In this document: positions 23,501 to 34,640 of the stretch, piece after piece
Layout of the letters: each line of letters begins with the position of its first letter
How positions within the stretch are numbered: the first letter of the stretch is position 1
Source: Triatoma infestans
Taxonomy: Eukaryota; Arthropoda; Insecta; Hemiptera; Reduviidae
Length of the DNA: 64,000 nucleotides
NCBI GenBank assembly: GCA_011037195.1
Contig: JAAEAF010001978.1
Span: forward strand, 305,885 to 369,884
Reading direction: 5' to 3'
Made by a program: the position numbers and the translations under genes
The notes under the pieces: generated by a model
The model's database searches: none
What the model was told of the DNA's origin: nothing
The model's input: only the letters and a program-made list of their open reading frames with translations

Positions 23501-23899
23501 TAAAAAGAGATTAATTAATTTTCAAATAAACAAACTTTGAACGACATAATACAGACGGATTTAATTAAAAGTTCAACTTGGATATTTTGCATGGGAGTCT
23601 GCAAATATACTATAAAAGTATTTTATACATTTTATAACAACAGCTGACAGTAACTAAATTGCCATTGCTAAATGTATCATGAAGCAGTCAAGTTATCAAA
23701 CAATTTCATGTTATCAAACAATTTCAGCATGATGTAATTGCGTTTATGAAATAAAAAGAGAACAATATTTTATTTTTAATGTTTCATTAATTATTTTAAT
23801 TACTGTTTCAAAAAATGTAATCCATCTTTGACAGAATATTGGCCTAAGCAATTGATTACATCAAATGTAAGATAAAAAAAAAAATGGACACCCAAGAGA
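23501..23899. other. Non-coding, nothing recognised
   Basis: AT-rich sequence. AGTTATCAAACAATTTCA is locally duplicated near 23690-23725. Confidence 0.4.
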
Positions 23900-24230
23900 T
23901 CCAGGAATAAATCTAAGTGGCAGTGGAATTTGTTTTGTAGTAAGAGGGATCCAGAATGGTCGACAAGCTATGGAGTCCCCAGAGAACATTCCGCAGAAAG
24001 ATGCAAATTTATAGAGCGGTAATTGAAAGCATCCTGCTAAATGGCTGTGAGGCCTCGACACTAACCAAAAAAACCAAACACAGAGTTTAAGTGTATCTGA
24101 AACGAATTATCGGAGAAGATCTGCGCGGTGTTCTAGGAACAGCAACATAAGGAGAATAGCAGGAGTGCAACAAGGCATAGTGGAGAGAATCTCACTTGGT
24201 ATGATGGGTACATAAGGAGAAAGGAGAACG
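23900..24230 (+). pseudogene. LINE reverse-transcriptase C-terminal remnant
   Basis: From about 23995 one frame reads RKMQIYRAVIESILLNGCEA, then STLTKKTKHRV, a stop, and VYLKRIIG. The string YRAVIESILL-GCE-TLTKK is the thumb region just after the polymerase core in CR1/RTE-like non-LTR retrotransposons. Upstream, GVPREHSAERCK in another frame looks like the adjoining segment after a frameshift. Frameshifts and a stop show it is dead. Family recognition is from the motif pattern, not a search. Confidence 0.75.
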
Positions 24231-24242
24231 ATATTTGACTTC

Positions 24243-24390
24243 TTTTTTTTTTAAATGTCTACAGGGAGGGACCAAGTCCATGCTATTCAAAGCCACACTG
24301 GGCCCAATGGCTACCCCAAAGATCGGAGCCTTCTCAATGCACTGCCGGGCTCCAGACCATATTTCCAGATAACACTTTCCATCAGTTAAA
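24243..24390 (-). mobile_element. SINE, variant subfamily, truncated
   Basis: A poly-T start is followed by GGGAGGGACCAAGTCCATGC, GGCTACCCCAAAGATC and the body segment GAGCCTTCTCAATGCACTGC shared with the 43681 SINE. The GGGACCAAG and CTACCCCAAAGATC segment is shared only with the copy at 56395, which defines a subfamily. The tRNA head is absent. Confidence 0.8.
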
Positions 24391-24980
24391 CTAATCGGTT
24401 AACCAAAAGTGCGTTTTTAAAAAATAGGTTACTGAATATTTTAGAACTCTTCTCGTAAATGATTATAACGATTTCCTTTACACGTGTAATACTAACTGCA
24501 CAGATGGATCCCTAACTCTAATTAAACAGACAGGGCTTGAGAGAATGCTCTGTCTCTCAAGGATCACCCACGAGTCTCTCTCCAGACTCCAAAGTTTAAT
24601 TAAATATAGAAGACTGGAAAGTGAACTCTAACTTGTGGGTGCCACAATAGACCAATAGGGTCGCGGTAGGTGGGATGGATAGCCAATGCCCACAGAATCT
24701 AATCTAACTGCACAGATAAAATAAACATATCACTTTTATTCGCAGCATTTTTCTGAAAATAATCTTGTTTTTAGATGGGTTTAAAGGAACCTGAGACGTT
24801 AAAATTGAAATCTGTTTGTTCAATATTATTGGCGCTCTCTACAATGTAATCAATCATTCTCTACCTGCCTTTGTAGGTAAATGGCACTCCCCCCCCCCCC
24901 CCTGTATATTTATTGTTAGGATAAAATGAGAAAATTTGATGTTAAAAGAAAATTTGTCCTTGTATATACAACTGTAAGGA
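24391..24980 (-). repeat. Family A copy, reverse, split by a LINE 3' end
   Basis: GGTTAACCAAAAGTGCG at 24398 is a decayed core. AACTGCACAGATAAAATAAA and TATCACTTTTATTCGCAGC follow the insertion, then CTACCTGCCTTTGTAGG and a C14 run near 24890. The 5' end fades at about 24980. Confidence 0.75.
24506..24703 (+). mobile_element. LINE 3'-end insertion with 14-bp target-site duplication
   Basis: CTAACTGCACAGAT occurs on both sides (24492-24505 and 24704-24717). The insert ends GCCACAATAGACC and GGGTCGCGGTAGGTGGG, then CCCACAGAATCTAAT, a 3' UTR with an AATCT-type tail. It resembles the 3' UTR of the RNase H LINE at 49336 (CCACAATAGACC, GGTCGCAGT) and the tail of the LINE at 41476. It is a severely 5'-truncated copy without coding sequence. 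Confidence 0.85.
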
Positions 24981-24994
24981 AAGTAATGCCTATT

Positions 24995-25160
24995 TTTTCA
25001 GGCGGGCTTAACGTCCAACTACCAAATTAGGTGGGAGCACCTACTTTGCCATTAATATTTTTTAAACCAATACAAAATTTATCTAGCAGGCATATGCGGG
25101 ACTCGAACTGGGGACCTCCCATTTACAAGTCCATGCTCATAACCACTACACCAACCCCAA
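24995..25160 (-). mobile_element. Second tRNA-derived SINE type
   Basis: Read on the minus strand from 25160: GGGTTGGTGTAGTGGTTATG as A-box region, GGACTTGTAAATGGG with an apparent TGT (Thr) anticodon, and CCAGTTCGAGTCCCGC as B box, then an unrelated body ending near 24995. The head and body differ from the 43681 SINE, so it is a separate family. Only one copy was seen. A degenerate tRNA gene is the alternative. Confidence 0.6.
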
Positions 25161-25748
25161 ACAGCCTCAACATGAAATACATTCATATCAATAAGTTAAA
25201 GTTAAATAATTAAATGATAAACATTCAATTAATCAAATTTAATAAACAATTAGAAGAAAAAAGGATCAGATTAGGACGGTTGGTCTATAATTGACCACAA
25301 CTTTGTGGAAACAGCTGTGGTGGAATGGGAGACTTGAAAAAGAAAAATCAAGTACGAATTAGAAATTTAAAAGTAACAAAGTAGTAGCAGTGGTGGGGGT
25401 TGTGAATCGATCCCCTAAAGAGAAAGACTGTGCTGGAGTAAAGTGGGCAGAGAACGGTGGTATTTCAACAACAACCTGTTGAACTGGGCGATGACAGTTT
25501 AAAGTTGTGTGTCTACGACATCGGGATATTCTGGCTGGGTACATACTGGGGCTGCTGATGTTCACTAAATGACAACAAGGCCACTGGTTTCTGCACGGGA
25601 TGGAACTGGTCCAATGGGAATTTTATCACGTTTCTTACGCTCATTATTTAATAACTACCTTACAGCACAGGAAGGAAATAAAAGACTATGGATGCTTGGC
25701 AATTTAGTGTTGCAATCTATACTGTTTGTTTAAAAAATTAAAACAAAA
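25161..25748. other. Non-coding, nothing recognised
   Basis: A minus-strand frame of 68 codons lies at 25359-25565, with no protein features I can recognise. Confidence 0.35.
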
Positions 25749-26037
25749 CTGGTGTGAAACATACACAAACACACGACTTTTCCTTACTCCTGTTAATACA
25801 ATTATATGGAAAATGACAAATTTTCTGTATATTTCAAATTTTACTCATTTGTCCTAATGGAGGTGATGGTGGAGTTGCGACTGTTTTCGAAAAAGTTCCA
25901 AAAAATTCAAAAACTTATTCTTATGCCACTCACAATCCTGATTAACCGAAAGCATTTTAGCAAAGCATCAAATTTATATAGTTTGTAGCCTCAGGTACCA
26001 ACCAATTTTTACGGGAAAATGTTTCAAATAAAAGGGA
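25749..26037 (+). repeat. Family A copy, forward, 5' portion
   Basis: GGTGTGAAACATACACAAAC, GACTTTTCCTTACTCCTG and TTAATACAATTATATGG are followed, after an internal deletion, by TTTACGGGAAAATGTTTCAA and ATAAAAGGGATA. The Penelope-like element follows directly. Confidence 0.75.
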
Positions 26038-26079
26038 TATAAAAACAATAGTTATGTTTGGCCGTTGTTAATCAAACAA

Positions 26080-26946
26080 GCAAAATACTAGTTGCCTGGA
26101 GCCGAAGAAAAAACTTTATATCTTTAAAAGTTTATTCGACATTTCGGACTCCTTTGGAGTTTTTCCTCAAGAACTATATAAAACAAAACAAACAGAATAA
26201 CAGCAAATTGAATAATAAAAACTAAAACATTTAACGACTAGAAAATATTTGGTATGTGTAATTTAGCGGTTGTGGAAGAGGAAAATGTTGTTGTAAGAAG
26301 AGGTAAAATGACGTCCTTGTTTTTTAGGAGTTGATGGAGTTAAGGATGAGGTTAATGTGGATGGATTCAGAAAGAAGTCGTTTAAGGTGGTTGAATAGAT
26401 GGTTAGGACAGGAGCATTTCGGAAGTCAAAGGAATGGGCAAGGGTAAGTGCATGTTTTCGAGGGCGGTACTGACAGTTTTATGTTGGTTATGTCCAGTTC
26501 ATGTTGTCTAAGTGACTTTCGTAGGTGTCGTTTTGATTCGCCAAACTAACATGCGATACAGTTTGGTGGCGTTCAAAGTATACTGTAAACAGAATTCGTT
26601 TGGTCATAAGTTTCAATAGGGTCTTTGAGTTTGAGTTTGCTGAGTTTGTTGGAAGAGTAGAGACCAGATTTGAGATTGGGAATGAGAGACTTTAGAATAT
26701 GAATGATTTTGTATGAGATAGAATTCGTGTAGATTTAAGATCGGAATATAGATGGCTCGGGCATGGAATGGCATGTGGTTTTTAAAGGGTTGTTTTTTAG
26801 TTTACGGAATGTCTTGAGGATGAGGTGATTTGGATAACGATTTATCCTTCTACAAATTCATCATCCAAATCACCCCAAATCATTCCGTAAACAAAAAACA
26901 CCTTTTTGAAAACCACATACCATTCCACACCTGAGCCATCTATATT
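26080..26946 (-). pseudogene. Penelope-like element remnant with GIY-YIG endonuclease
   Basis: Read on the minus strand, one frame gives SSNKLSKLKLKDPIETYDQ (about 26660-26600), a degraded Cys stretch, then FGESKRHLRKSLRQHELDI (26545-26489). This is the GIY-YIG nuclease pattern at the C terminus of Penelope-like retroelements. HALTLAHSFDFRNAPV (about 26455-26404) and KRLLSESIHINL (about 26383-26349) continue the domain in shifted frames. The 3' flank holds CTCCAAAGGAGTCCGAAATG and TCGAATAAACTTTTAAAG, a stem-forming sequence usual for these elements. The first Tyr is replaced by a stop/Phe, and several stops and shifts show it is inactive. The reverse-transcriptase region is missing (5' truncation). 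Confidence 0.85.
26744..26946. repeat. Inverted duplication at the 5' edge of the Penelope-like element
   Basis: Arm 26744-26835 (AATATAGATGGCTCGGGCAT to GATTTGGAT) is the inverted complement, with some divergence, of arm 26863-26946 (ATCCAAATCACC to GAGCCATCTATATT). A 27-bp spacer separates them. Partial inverted 5' copies are known from Penelope-like insertions. Confidence 0.85.
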
Positions 26947-27130
26947 GCGTTCTTTCATATTATTACGTTTCTTTATATTATTATTTTGATATTTTTTCAC
27001 ACACCCATACACAGACCATTCGTTAACAACATTTTTCTCGCGCTCAGGGGATCTCAAAACATGTATTTCCAGTGAAAACTCATTTCGAAAATATGAAACG
27101 AACATAAATACTTCCTTTTACAATAAGTGT
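26947..27130 (+). repeat. Family A 3' end
   Basis: CATACACAGACCATTCG, GGATCTCAAAACATGTATTT, CCAGTGAAAACTCATTTCG and ATACTTCCTTTTAC form the 3' module. The Penelope-like element appears to sit between this and the 5' portion at 25749-26037, so both may belong to one interrupted copy. Confidence 0.7.
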
Positions 27131-28290
27131 GAATTACTACAGAAATCGTTAAAATTCTGTACGTGATAGCGAAAATCGTAGTATTTCTAAAATCACAACT
27201 GGCGCCGAAACATACATACCGTTTTACTGATACTTTAACACGCCAAGAAATTAGTGTAGGGGTTCGCGAAGATGACCCGCAGGCAACTTCCAAAAAGTAG
27301 CGTGCGTTTAGAAAAGTGCGTGGACTAGTGAAGGCGATTAAATTGAAAGGTCAGAAAACAATGACAGTAAAGCAGACTGGCACACAACAGAATGTCTGCT
27401 TCAAACATATTTGTGACGCTAAACGCAGACATAATACTCCAGGATGATAGTGCCTCTTATTCACATACTACCAGACAAACTGTTTCGAGTTTTTGAACTG
27501 CCACTAAGGCCAACATTTCTAATCTACATTGCTCACCTGAATGTCATGATATGTTTCTCTCGCTCTGCTCTTCTCTCATTTCTCTTCTCTGCATCAAGCA
27601 TAGGAATTTCGGGAATTTTTTGAAGTCTTATCTTTGGATGAATAGCTTGAGGCCTTCATTTGGACCTATTTTTTCCCCCGAAATTAGATACCCGCTTACT
27701 ATTTCCCTCGAAACTTTCTGAGTAAGCTTTTACTTTCTCTAGCTGCTGAGAAAAGCAATGCAATTAGGTCAACTTTTCTTAATCAGAAAAATTTCATCAG
27801 GAATTTATGTTTCATTAATGTTTGTAAATCTATGCATGAAAAAAAAAACATTTACAAGTAAAAAAATTCTTTATTATACAATTTTGTGATGATAAACTGT
27901 CTAGAATAAAGATAATGACAGTGGTTCTTTGATGATATCATCAAATGATGGTATAGAACGTTTTATATCTTTATACGTGCTATAAACAAACTATATAAGC
28001 GATATTAGATTACCAATAATTATTGGTTTAGGTATTCAAAAAACAAAACTGAATTCCTAAATGATATAGTTGGCCTAAAAGCATAGAGAAAGTGAAGTGA
28101 TTTCAATACAAACTAGTATTCATACTTCTTTGGAATTATTGGAGATCGTTCGTAAAAAAAATAAAATGCTGTTTTAGAACAACATATGATTGGTGAAATA
28201 GATATACACTGCAGATCAGATATGGTCATCTGAACTAGCAAAATTTGATCTGACACTATTCTCGATTTCACACTATGATAATCCTTGATG
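27131..28290. other. Non-coding, nothing recognised
   Basis: The stretch is unique-looking. GATGATATCATCAAATGATG near 27930 is a small palindrome. No frame with protein-like content was seen. Confidence 0.4.
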
Positions 28291-28454
28291 AATTCGCACT
28301 TCCGATTTATGAATTTATGAATTTTGGGAATCCTTCCTGTCTAGATTACCGTTTTATCTAAAGGGAACTAGATGGGTTTGAATTTGCATTTTTTTTCATG
28401 TTGGTGATATATTCTTCATCAATTTGCACAGAATATTCGCTGGAAACATTTCGT

Positions 28455-28606
28455 TTTACTTTCTCTTACCCCCTAAAGGGAGAGAAATATTGTAGGTGCG
28501 TTAAATTTTGGATATCGATTTTTCACCGGAAATACACGTTGAGGTACCCCCTGAGTCCAAAAAAAGTGGTTTTTAGAAAATGGTCTATGTTTGTATGTAT
28601 GTATGT

Positions 28607-28642
<36 letters not shown>

Positions 28643-29482
28643 ATGTGTATGTATGTGAACAGCACAACTCAAAAAAGACAATGCGCAGAAAATTCAAACT
28701 TGATATTCCGTTTAGGTATCACCATGGGATACAGTAAGTTATTTGCTATGATTCCTCAACCGGAAGTACCAATTTCATGAATTTTTTTTTTCACATTTTT
28801 TGCGATTTTTTCGAAAGTGACTCCAACGATTTTCTTTAAACTTAGTATATCAACTACATTATACAAAGATCTACAACTTTTATTTGAAACATTTCTCCGA
28901 GTAAACTCATTAAGGGGGCTTTCTGGGGAGGGGAAGGTTTATGTTTTATTCTAAAGTACTATTTCAGTTTATTACACAATTCTATTATCTAAATAATATT
29001 GATTTGGAATCAAATATGTTGTTGAAATTCTGATTTTTAGGAAAATCGGATGCCGGGAAGTACGTTTTTGCTGAAAAGTATTTTTCAGTTTTCTGCTATT
29101 TTCATTACTAGGATTTTCTTATACTAGGAATGTGAACTGCATATGTAAAGAGCTACAACTTTTATGTAAAATCTCTCTGGGTAAAATCATTTAAGGGGGC
29201 TTTTGGGGGAAGAGTATGGTTATGTTTTCTTATATATTGCCATCTTAGTTGATTTTACCATCGAAACAAAATTAATTAGAAATAAACAGATAGCCAAAAT
29301 TCCGAGATTTAAGAAAATTGCAAACCGGAAGTGCGTTTTTAAACTGAACAGTTTTCTCAATTTTCTCTATAAAACACAGACGGATTTCATTAAATTTGGT
29401 ATAATAACTATAAAATTTGTCAATTACAATTTTGTAAACTGCAATAAGAGAAAGTTGTGTGTGTGGTTGTTAAACACCAGAT
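28455..29482 (-). repeat. Family A copy, reverse, complete (about 1.0 kb)
   Basis: This is the longest uninterrupted reverse copy. It has the terminal palindrome TACTTTCTCTTACCCCCTAA, then TTTTCACCGGAAATACACG, a (GT)n-expanded segment (28611-28641), TATTCCGTTTAGGTATCACC, CAACCGGAAGTACC, GATTTTCTTTAAACTTAG, two TTTTATTTGAAAC/ATGTAAAAT boxes, CAAACCGGAAGTGCG (29320), and the 5' end GCAATAAGAGAAAGTTGTG and GTTGTTAAACACCAGA. Confidence 0.85.
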
Positions 29483-29650
29483 TTTCCCTGTCAAAAGAGA
29501 AACGTTTGAGAAATATGTTCCATCTTTATGAAGCATGAAACAATGAACTAGAAGCGAAAGTTTGTTGACTTTTGTGTATGTATGTATATATACATGATTG
29601 ACCTCTTTGGTTAGGTCGTATGTGTATAAAGAATAAACAAAATGGAAGAA

Positions 29651-29670
29651 GGAGAGAGAGAGAGAGAGAG
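29651..29670. repeat. (GA)n microsatellite
   Basis: About ten GA units follow AATGGAAGAAG. Confidence 0.9.
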
Positions 29671-30240
29671 TGAATTGGAATAATAATGAGAAATTTACAT
29701 TAGGAATACTTCACCTTGATAACACTATCTCCAGGTACTGCTTCTTGTTTAATTTGTTCACGTTTTCACAATAGACACAGGCAGTTCAGTTCTTATTTCC
29801 TGTCAAAAACGACAATAAAAAAGAAGAAGAAGAAGATGCAAAGGAAAATTGATAGTAAACAGGAACGATGTATACAATAGTGATGAGGAAAGAGAGCAGC
29901 CAATAGTTGGTTAGATATTATGATTGTGTCCAATAATTAAGTCCAAATCTATTTATTTGCAATATTTATTGAAACAATTATTGGTAAAACAATCAGATGT
30001 CTTTCTCTAACCGAATTCTTACAATAAACAATTGAAAATTCCAATTAATAAATCTCCATCAAACTTGGAATGTTTACTAAATGTTAGTGGCTCCTAATTT
30101 CGCACTTAAAAATAAGTAATGCCCGCACCACACACACAATGCTTTCCTACAATTGAATGTGATTACACCGTAAACATGGCACCGCTGCCATCAATCCCAA
30201 AAAATTTTGGTAACACAATTTAGAGGTAAGCCTCGGCATT
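29671..30240. other. Non-coding, nothing recognised
   Basis: AT-rich sequence containing a short GAA-type run at 29820-29836. Confidence 0.4.
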
Positions 30241-30390
30241 ATAAAGTTCTAGCTGTACCAGGACATAATGGGGATTAGGAGAAATGAGAATCCGACAACT
30301 GAGCAGGAACGGAGCAAATACTCCCGTTCAGTGGAACAGAACCTGTCCTGGGGATAACCAAAGCGGATAGTGAAATGTAAAGTTGCTTAT
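30241..30390 (+). pseudogene. LINE RNase H fragment
   Basis: One frame reads LAVPGHNGD (from 30252), stops, then PFSGTEPVLGITKAD (30324-30368) in the same frame. This matches the (W)VPGHxG..GNExAD block and the following GPEP..G segment of LINE RNase H, as seen intact at 49389-50219. Three stops in between show it is dead. Confidence 0.75.
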
Positions 30391-30969
30391 CCCTAAGTAT
30401 TTATTTCCGAAGAATACTAAAAAAATTTGACACCTTGAGTAATATTTTCTCATAAAGCATTGAGAGAAAGTAAGATAAAAAGAAATCCCTAAAGCAGCAA
30501 GACAAGCATGAATAACTTAGCGTAGCTAAAAACTTCAAAGTGAATGCTCAATTAGCTACACATCTAGTTCTGTCATCATCGGCTCAAAGTTTCCAACAAT
30601 ACAAGCGTAAATAAAATTACGTATGGATGGTCAGTTTAACAAGATCTGCTATCCCCACCACTTTGTACTATTTTAATGTCCGGTTTTAATAGATCATTAG
30701 TAGAACTAATCTTGCGTATAGTTCTTTCCCTGAACAGTCCATTACCAGCTAAATTGTTACGGTTGGTAGTTAATTATAAGCAAAAGCGCCGCCTCGTGAA
30801 CTCCAGCCGCCCTTAAACAAAAGGAGCCAGAATTTTACATGCAGAAAACTGATTATAACTAGACTGTACCAAAATATAATACTGCGAATTTTTGTTTACT
30901 ATTCCTCAAATTTTTCTAATAGAAAATACAGTTTCAAGGTGGTATGGAGACGAAAATAATGGGTAATAA
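30391..30969. other. Non-coding, nothing recognised
   Basis: No supported feature. Confidence 0.4.
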
Positions 30970-31575
30970 AGGAAGCTGTTGTGAACCCACACACGACTTC
31001 CTCTTACAGGTAGGTAGGTAGGTATGTATGTAAGAATGACAAATTTTCTAAAAATGTCAAGTTTTGCTCATTTGCCCTAACATAAATATAGAGATGGTGG
31101 GGGGTGACAAACACCAGCCTTCAAGCTTAACAGGCATCAGTGCCTAGATCCACTCCTTACATTTGAATTTCAACGTCACAAATTACGCAAAACTATCGAA
31201 AATCATTTTTTCCTGATAAATGTTTCAAATAAAAGTGATACGTTTCTTTCTTGGCAGCATGCATTCCAAGTTCAATAGAAAAATCGTTGGAGAGTTTAAT
31301 GGAAATTGAAAAATCCATTCAGTAAACTAGCACTTCCGGTTATGAATTTTGCTCGAAACCTCATATTTTGCATCATGGAAGGTATCATATTAAATATATA
31401 GATGTGTAGGGAAGGTGCAATAACCTTGCACCTGATATTTATACTCGCAAAAAAAAAATTATCACTTTTTTTTATTCAAGAGGATATCATACGGGTATTT
31501 CCGGTGAAAACTCTAAATCACAAATTTGTTACGTTGATAACACTTCCTTTTATGGCTACAAGAGAAATAAAAAAC
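30970..31575 (+). repeat. Family A copy, forward, internally deleted
   Basis: GTGAACCCACACACGACTTC and CTCTTACAGGTAGGTAGGTA open the copy, with a small GGTA expansion in the 5' end. The core GCACTTCCGGTTATG lies at 31330. The end is GGGTATTTCCGGTGAAAACT, AACACTTCCTTTTATGG and AGAGAAATAAAA. The first core module is missing. Confidence 0.75.
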
Positions 31576-31689
31576 AGATAATATCTTCATTAACGATAAA
31601 TATATAAATAGATACAATAAAAATATAAAGAAGTGCCAATGAACTTGTACCTTCTTACAGATTGTTTATTTCGGGATGTTTTAGGATAG

Positions 31690-32510
31690 GGCTAAGGAAA
31701 AATAAGCAGGGAAAAAGAGGGAAAAATCTGCAGCTTAAGGAAAATATTACGAGAGAATATGCTTCAATCTTTTGGGTCCGTAAAAAATGGAAAGGTCGTT
31801 GGTGGCTATTTTGTGGCCGATTAGATCATGACAGTCTAGAGTGGAGAGGAGTTTCTGGAGACGATACTCGATGAAGGAATGTCCTAGTCTGTGGGAGATT
31901 TTTAGGTGGAGTTACGCAATTTTTGTATGGCTTGGTGAGTCAGTCCCAAGTCTTAGGAATATGTTTTAGATTATTATATGTCTTAGGAGTTTTTTTTTGT
32001 TTGCAGCTATAAGTCAGGCTCCAGGCGGTGGAAGCGTAGAATATCCTCGGTCTGATGACTGACCGGCTTTGTTTAGTCATTTTTGAAGTATGACAGTAAC
32101 GGGAAGAGGAGTCTTGTAGTCATTTTTCCAGAATTCACTTTGTCCTTTTGGTGGGTTGTGTGATGTTCAATTAATTTGTTGTCTAGAGTTAGACCAACGT
32201 ACGGGACGTTGTTGGTCCATGGCATCAAAGTATTGTATTTAATTTGTTTGTTGATTTAGGTCTACGTTTAGTAAACAGTGTGGCGTATGTTTTGTCATGA
32301 TTTATTCATTTTCTATTTAGAGCAGTCAGAACAGTCAGTTTGCCTGTTCCAGATGATAGTCTCTCAGTAATGGTGTCAATTTTCCATGATAAAGCAACAT
32401 CATCCGCGCAAGTTAGTGTGTGGAGATTTGGGAAAAGAATTAATGTAGGCGATGAATAAGAAGACGGGACTTAGTGCCCTGAGCTAAGTGCTCTAATCAA
32501 ACTCCCTAAT
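31690..32510 (-). pseudogene. Jockey-like LINE reverse-transcriptase remnant
   Basis: Minus-strand frames give, in order: SPVFLFIAYINSFPKSPHTN, LTCADDVALSWKIDTITERL with the catalytic ADD (32407-32399), HDKTYATLFTKRRPKSTNKL, NNVPYVGLTLDNKLIEHH (about 32225-32180), RSVIRPRIFYASTAWSLTYS (about 32066-32003), and a C-terminal LGHSFIEYRLQKLLSTLD. These match blocks 4-7 and the thumb of jockey-type non-LTR retrotransposons. Several frameshifts and stops are present. The small plus-strand frame at 31662-31874 is only its antisense. Confidence 0.85.
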
Positions 32511-32999
32511 GGAAAATCAGAAAAGAAAAAAAATACGGTCCATGTAAGGATATGTATTTATAAATGACGGGGGGGGGGGTACACAAAATAGTAAAAGTTT
32601 CACAAAAAGTTAAAAATAGTAGAACCTCTCACACATGCATTAAAAATACTGCAATAAGTACACATATGTGAACGGTACAGTACCAGCTGATGTAAATATC
32701 CATCTAGTTACAGGGATACCAACCTATATGTGTAACAGATGAAAAATATTACCCTTGAAAGCATACCAATATGTAATGCATACAAATGATACATTTTTTT
32801 CCTCCTTAGTTCTATTTTTGAAACTCACTTCGTAGGGTGGAATGCTGTTTTACCTTTTTCCAATTAACTTTTCAGAACCGGGAGTCTCATATTTAATTCC
32901 TGACAAATTGTATTAGTTTTTCTAAATGGATGGGAGAATAAATTGAACATGTAAGAAAGCTAGGTAACCGAAAAAAATTATTGTAAACATAACGCACAA
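32511..32999. other. Non-coding, nothing recognised
   Basis: A G10 run lies at 32570. Nothing else is evident. Confidence 0.4.
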
Positions 33000-33575
33000 C
33001 AATTCCTTTCTTTAATTTTCCCTTACTGTTATATCAATCGAGTGTTCAAATATTCGAAATTTCCACCGGAAATAACACGTTTTGAGGTTCCCGAATTTGA
33101 AAAAAAAAATTTTAAGGTTAAATCCGTCGGTATTTTTTATGGATAAAATCGAAGAAAACTGAAATAACTTCAGTAAAAATGCACTTCCGGTCAACCGATT
33201 TTCTTCAAGCTCGGAGCATTAACAATATATTTAATTCTATAATATTATTTAGATGATAGAATTGTGTAATAAATTAATATAGCACATTAATGACAAACAT
33301 AACTCCACCCCTCCTCCAGAGCTCGGTGAAATGAATTTTCCCAGAGAAATCTTTCAATTAAAAGTTGTAGGTACCTCTTTGTATGTGTATAAAGAAAAAT
33401 CGCTGGAGCCATTTCAGGTACAAACTACCTGCAATTTTTCGTCTTTGAGCTATACTGTTCACACACACAAGCAGACTATTTTGTAACAACCACTGTTTTA
33501 GACACAGAAGACCTCAAGACGGTGAAAAATCGATAACAAAAATTTGACACGATTATAATATTCCCACTAACTGCG
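33000..33575. repeat. Family A: reverse 3'-module followed by forward copy
   Basis: 33000-33110 reads TTTTCCCTTACTGTTATATC, TTTCCACCGGAAATAACACG, GAGGTTCCCG (reverse 3' module). It passes into a forward body with GCACTTCCGGTCAACCG (33180), ATTTTCCCAGAG, TTTCAATTAAAAGTTGTAGG and the end TTTGACACGATTATAATATT, GTTAGAGAAAG. Confidence 0.75.
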
Positions 33576-33879
33576 TTAGAGAAAGAATTAAAAAAACAAA
33601 ATTGTACCAAACCTGATTCTTGGAATCTCTCAAGCATGAAAACTTGGAAATGATATGGAGGCTATTAGAATTTGCTAGACTGGATAAGTTTAATCCTGAA
33701 CTAGTAAGCACAAATAAACTACTTCTCCTATAGTCCCCTGTCACTGTTAAAGCCTGTCTGTTAAAGAGTACCACTGCAAGTAATCTGTACAAGTTGTAAA
33801 GCTGAGATAATCCCCGGAAGTAAAGATTACTGAAGCAATGGCTTGTTAACTTCCTCCACCGAATAATGTCTGTAAATTT
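33576..33879. other. Non-coding, nothing recognised
   Basis: A 79-codon minus-strand frame shows no recognisable protein features. Confidence 0.35.
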
Positions 33880-34150
33880 TCAAACTATTTTCACTTACTG
33901 TAATTGTTACCTCACTGAAAATCTTATTGTCAGATGCGGTGATGGTATCTAAACGGATTATCAATGTATGCGATTTTCTGTTCATGAGATAATCTGTTCA
34001 TATACCCACAGACGCACACGCACTCTCGAGTCTATTCGCCAAAAACATTATTTTCGTATTCTGGATACCTCAAAAACATGAATATACGGTGAAACCTTAG
34101 TGACGAAAACCTGTCACGATCGCAAATACTATCTCTTGATCGCAGAGTAG
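33880..34150 (+). repeat. Family A 3' half
   Basis: CAGATGCGGTGATGGTATCT, ACACGCACTCTCGAG, GGATACCTCAAAAACATGAA, ATACGGTGAAACC, GTCACGATCGCAAATACT. Confidence 0.65.
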
Positions 34151-34299
34151 GATTTGTACACATTACTATAGACAAGTATTTATCTCTAACAATACAAAAG
34201 TTAAGAAGAAATAGAGATGCACCATACATCCCTCCCTAAGTGAACACACATGTATGTAGTATTCATGAATATGCAATAAACTGCACGGTCACAGAAGAA

Positions 34300-34640
34300 A
34301 GCCACACTTATCAGCTGTGTGGCGGTTAGTTTGATCAACAGTTTTAAGGGGTATTGTTCAATTATGGCCAATTACGTCGTTTAAACTTGTTTTGTCACTA
34401 AAACTTGTAATAGAACTTTACAACAGTTCAATCAATACCGTTTATAATACGTAAAATCTAATAAAATATTCAACGACCTATTTGCATTATAAAGGACCTT
34501 TACTACGTATCCATTGTTACATACAAACAAACCAGTTGTTAAATATTTAAATTAATATATCGTACTATATCAGCTGACTCGGAAATTATTATTTAAACAG
34601 CTGATTATAGAACTCATAAACATATGATTATATCAGGAAC
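34300..34640. promoter_or_regulatory. Unique AT-rich segment with three CAGCTG E-boxes
   Basis: CAGCTG appears in TATCAGCTGTGTGG (about 34309), ATATCAGCTGACTC (about 34567) and AAACAGCTGATTA (about 34596). No repeat match was recognised. The E-box cluster in unique DNA is seen. An enhancer role is inference. Confidence 0.2.
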
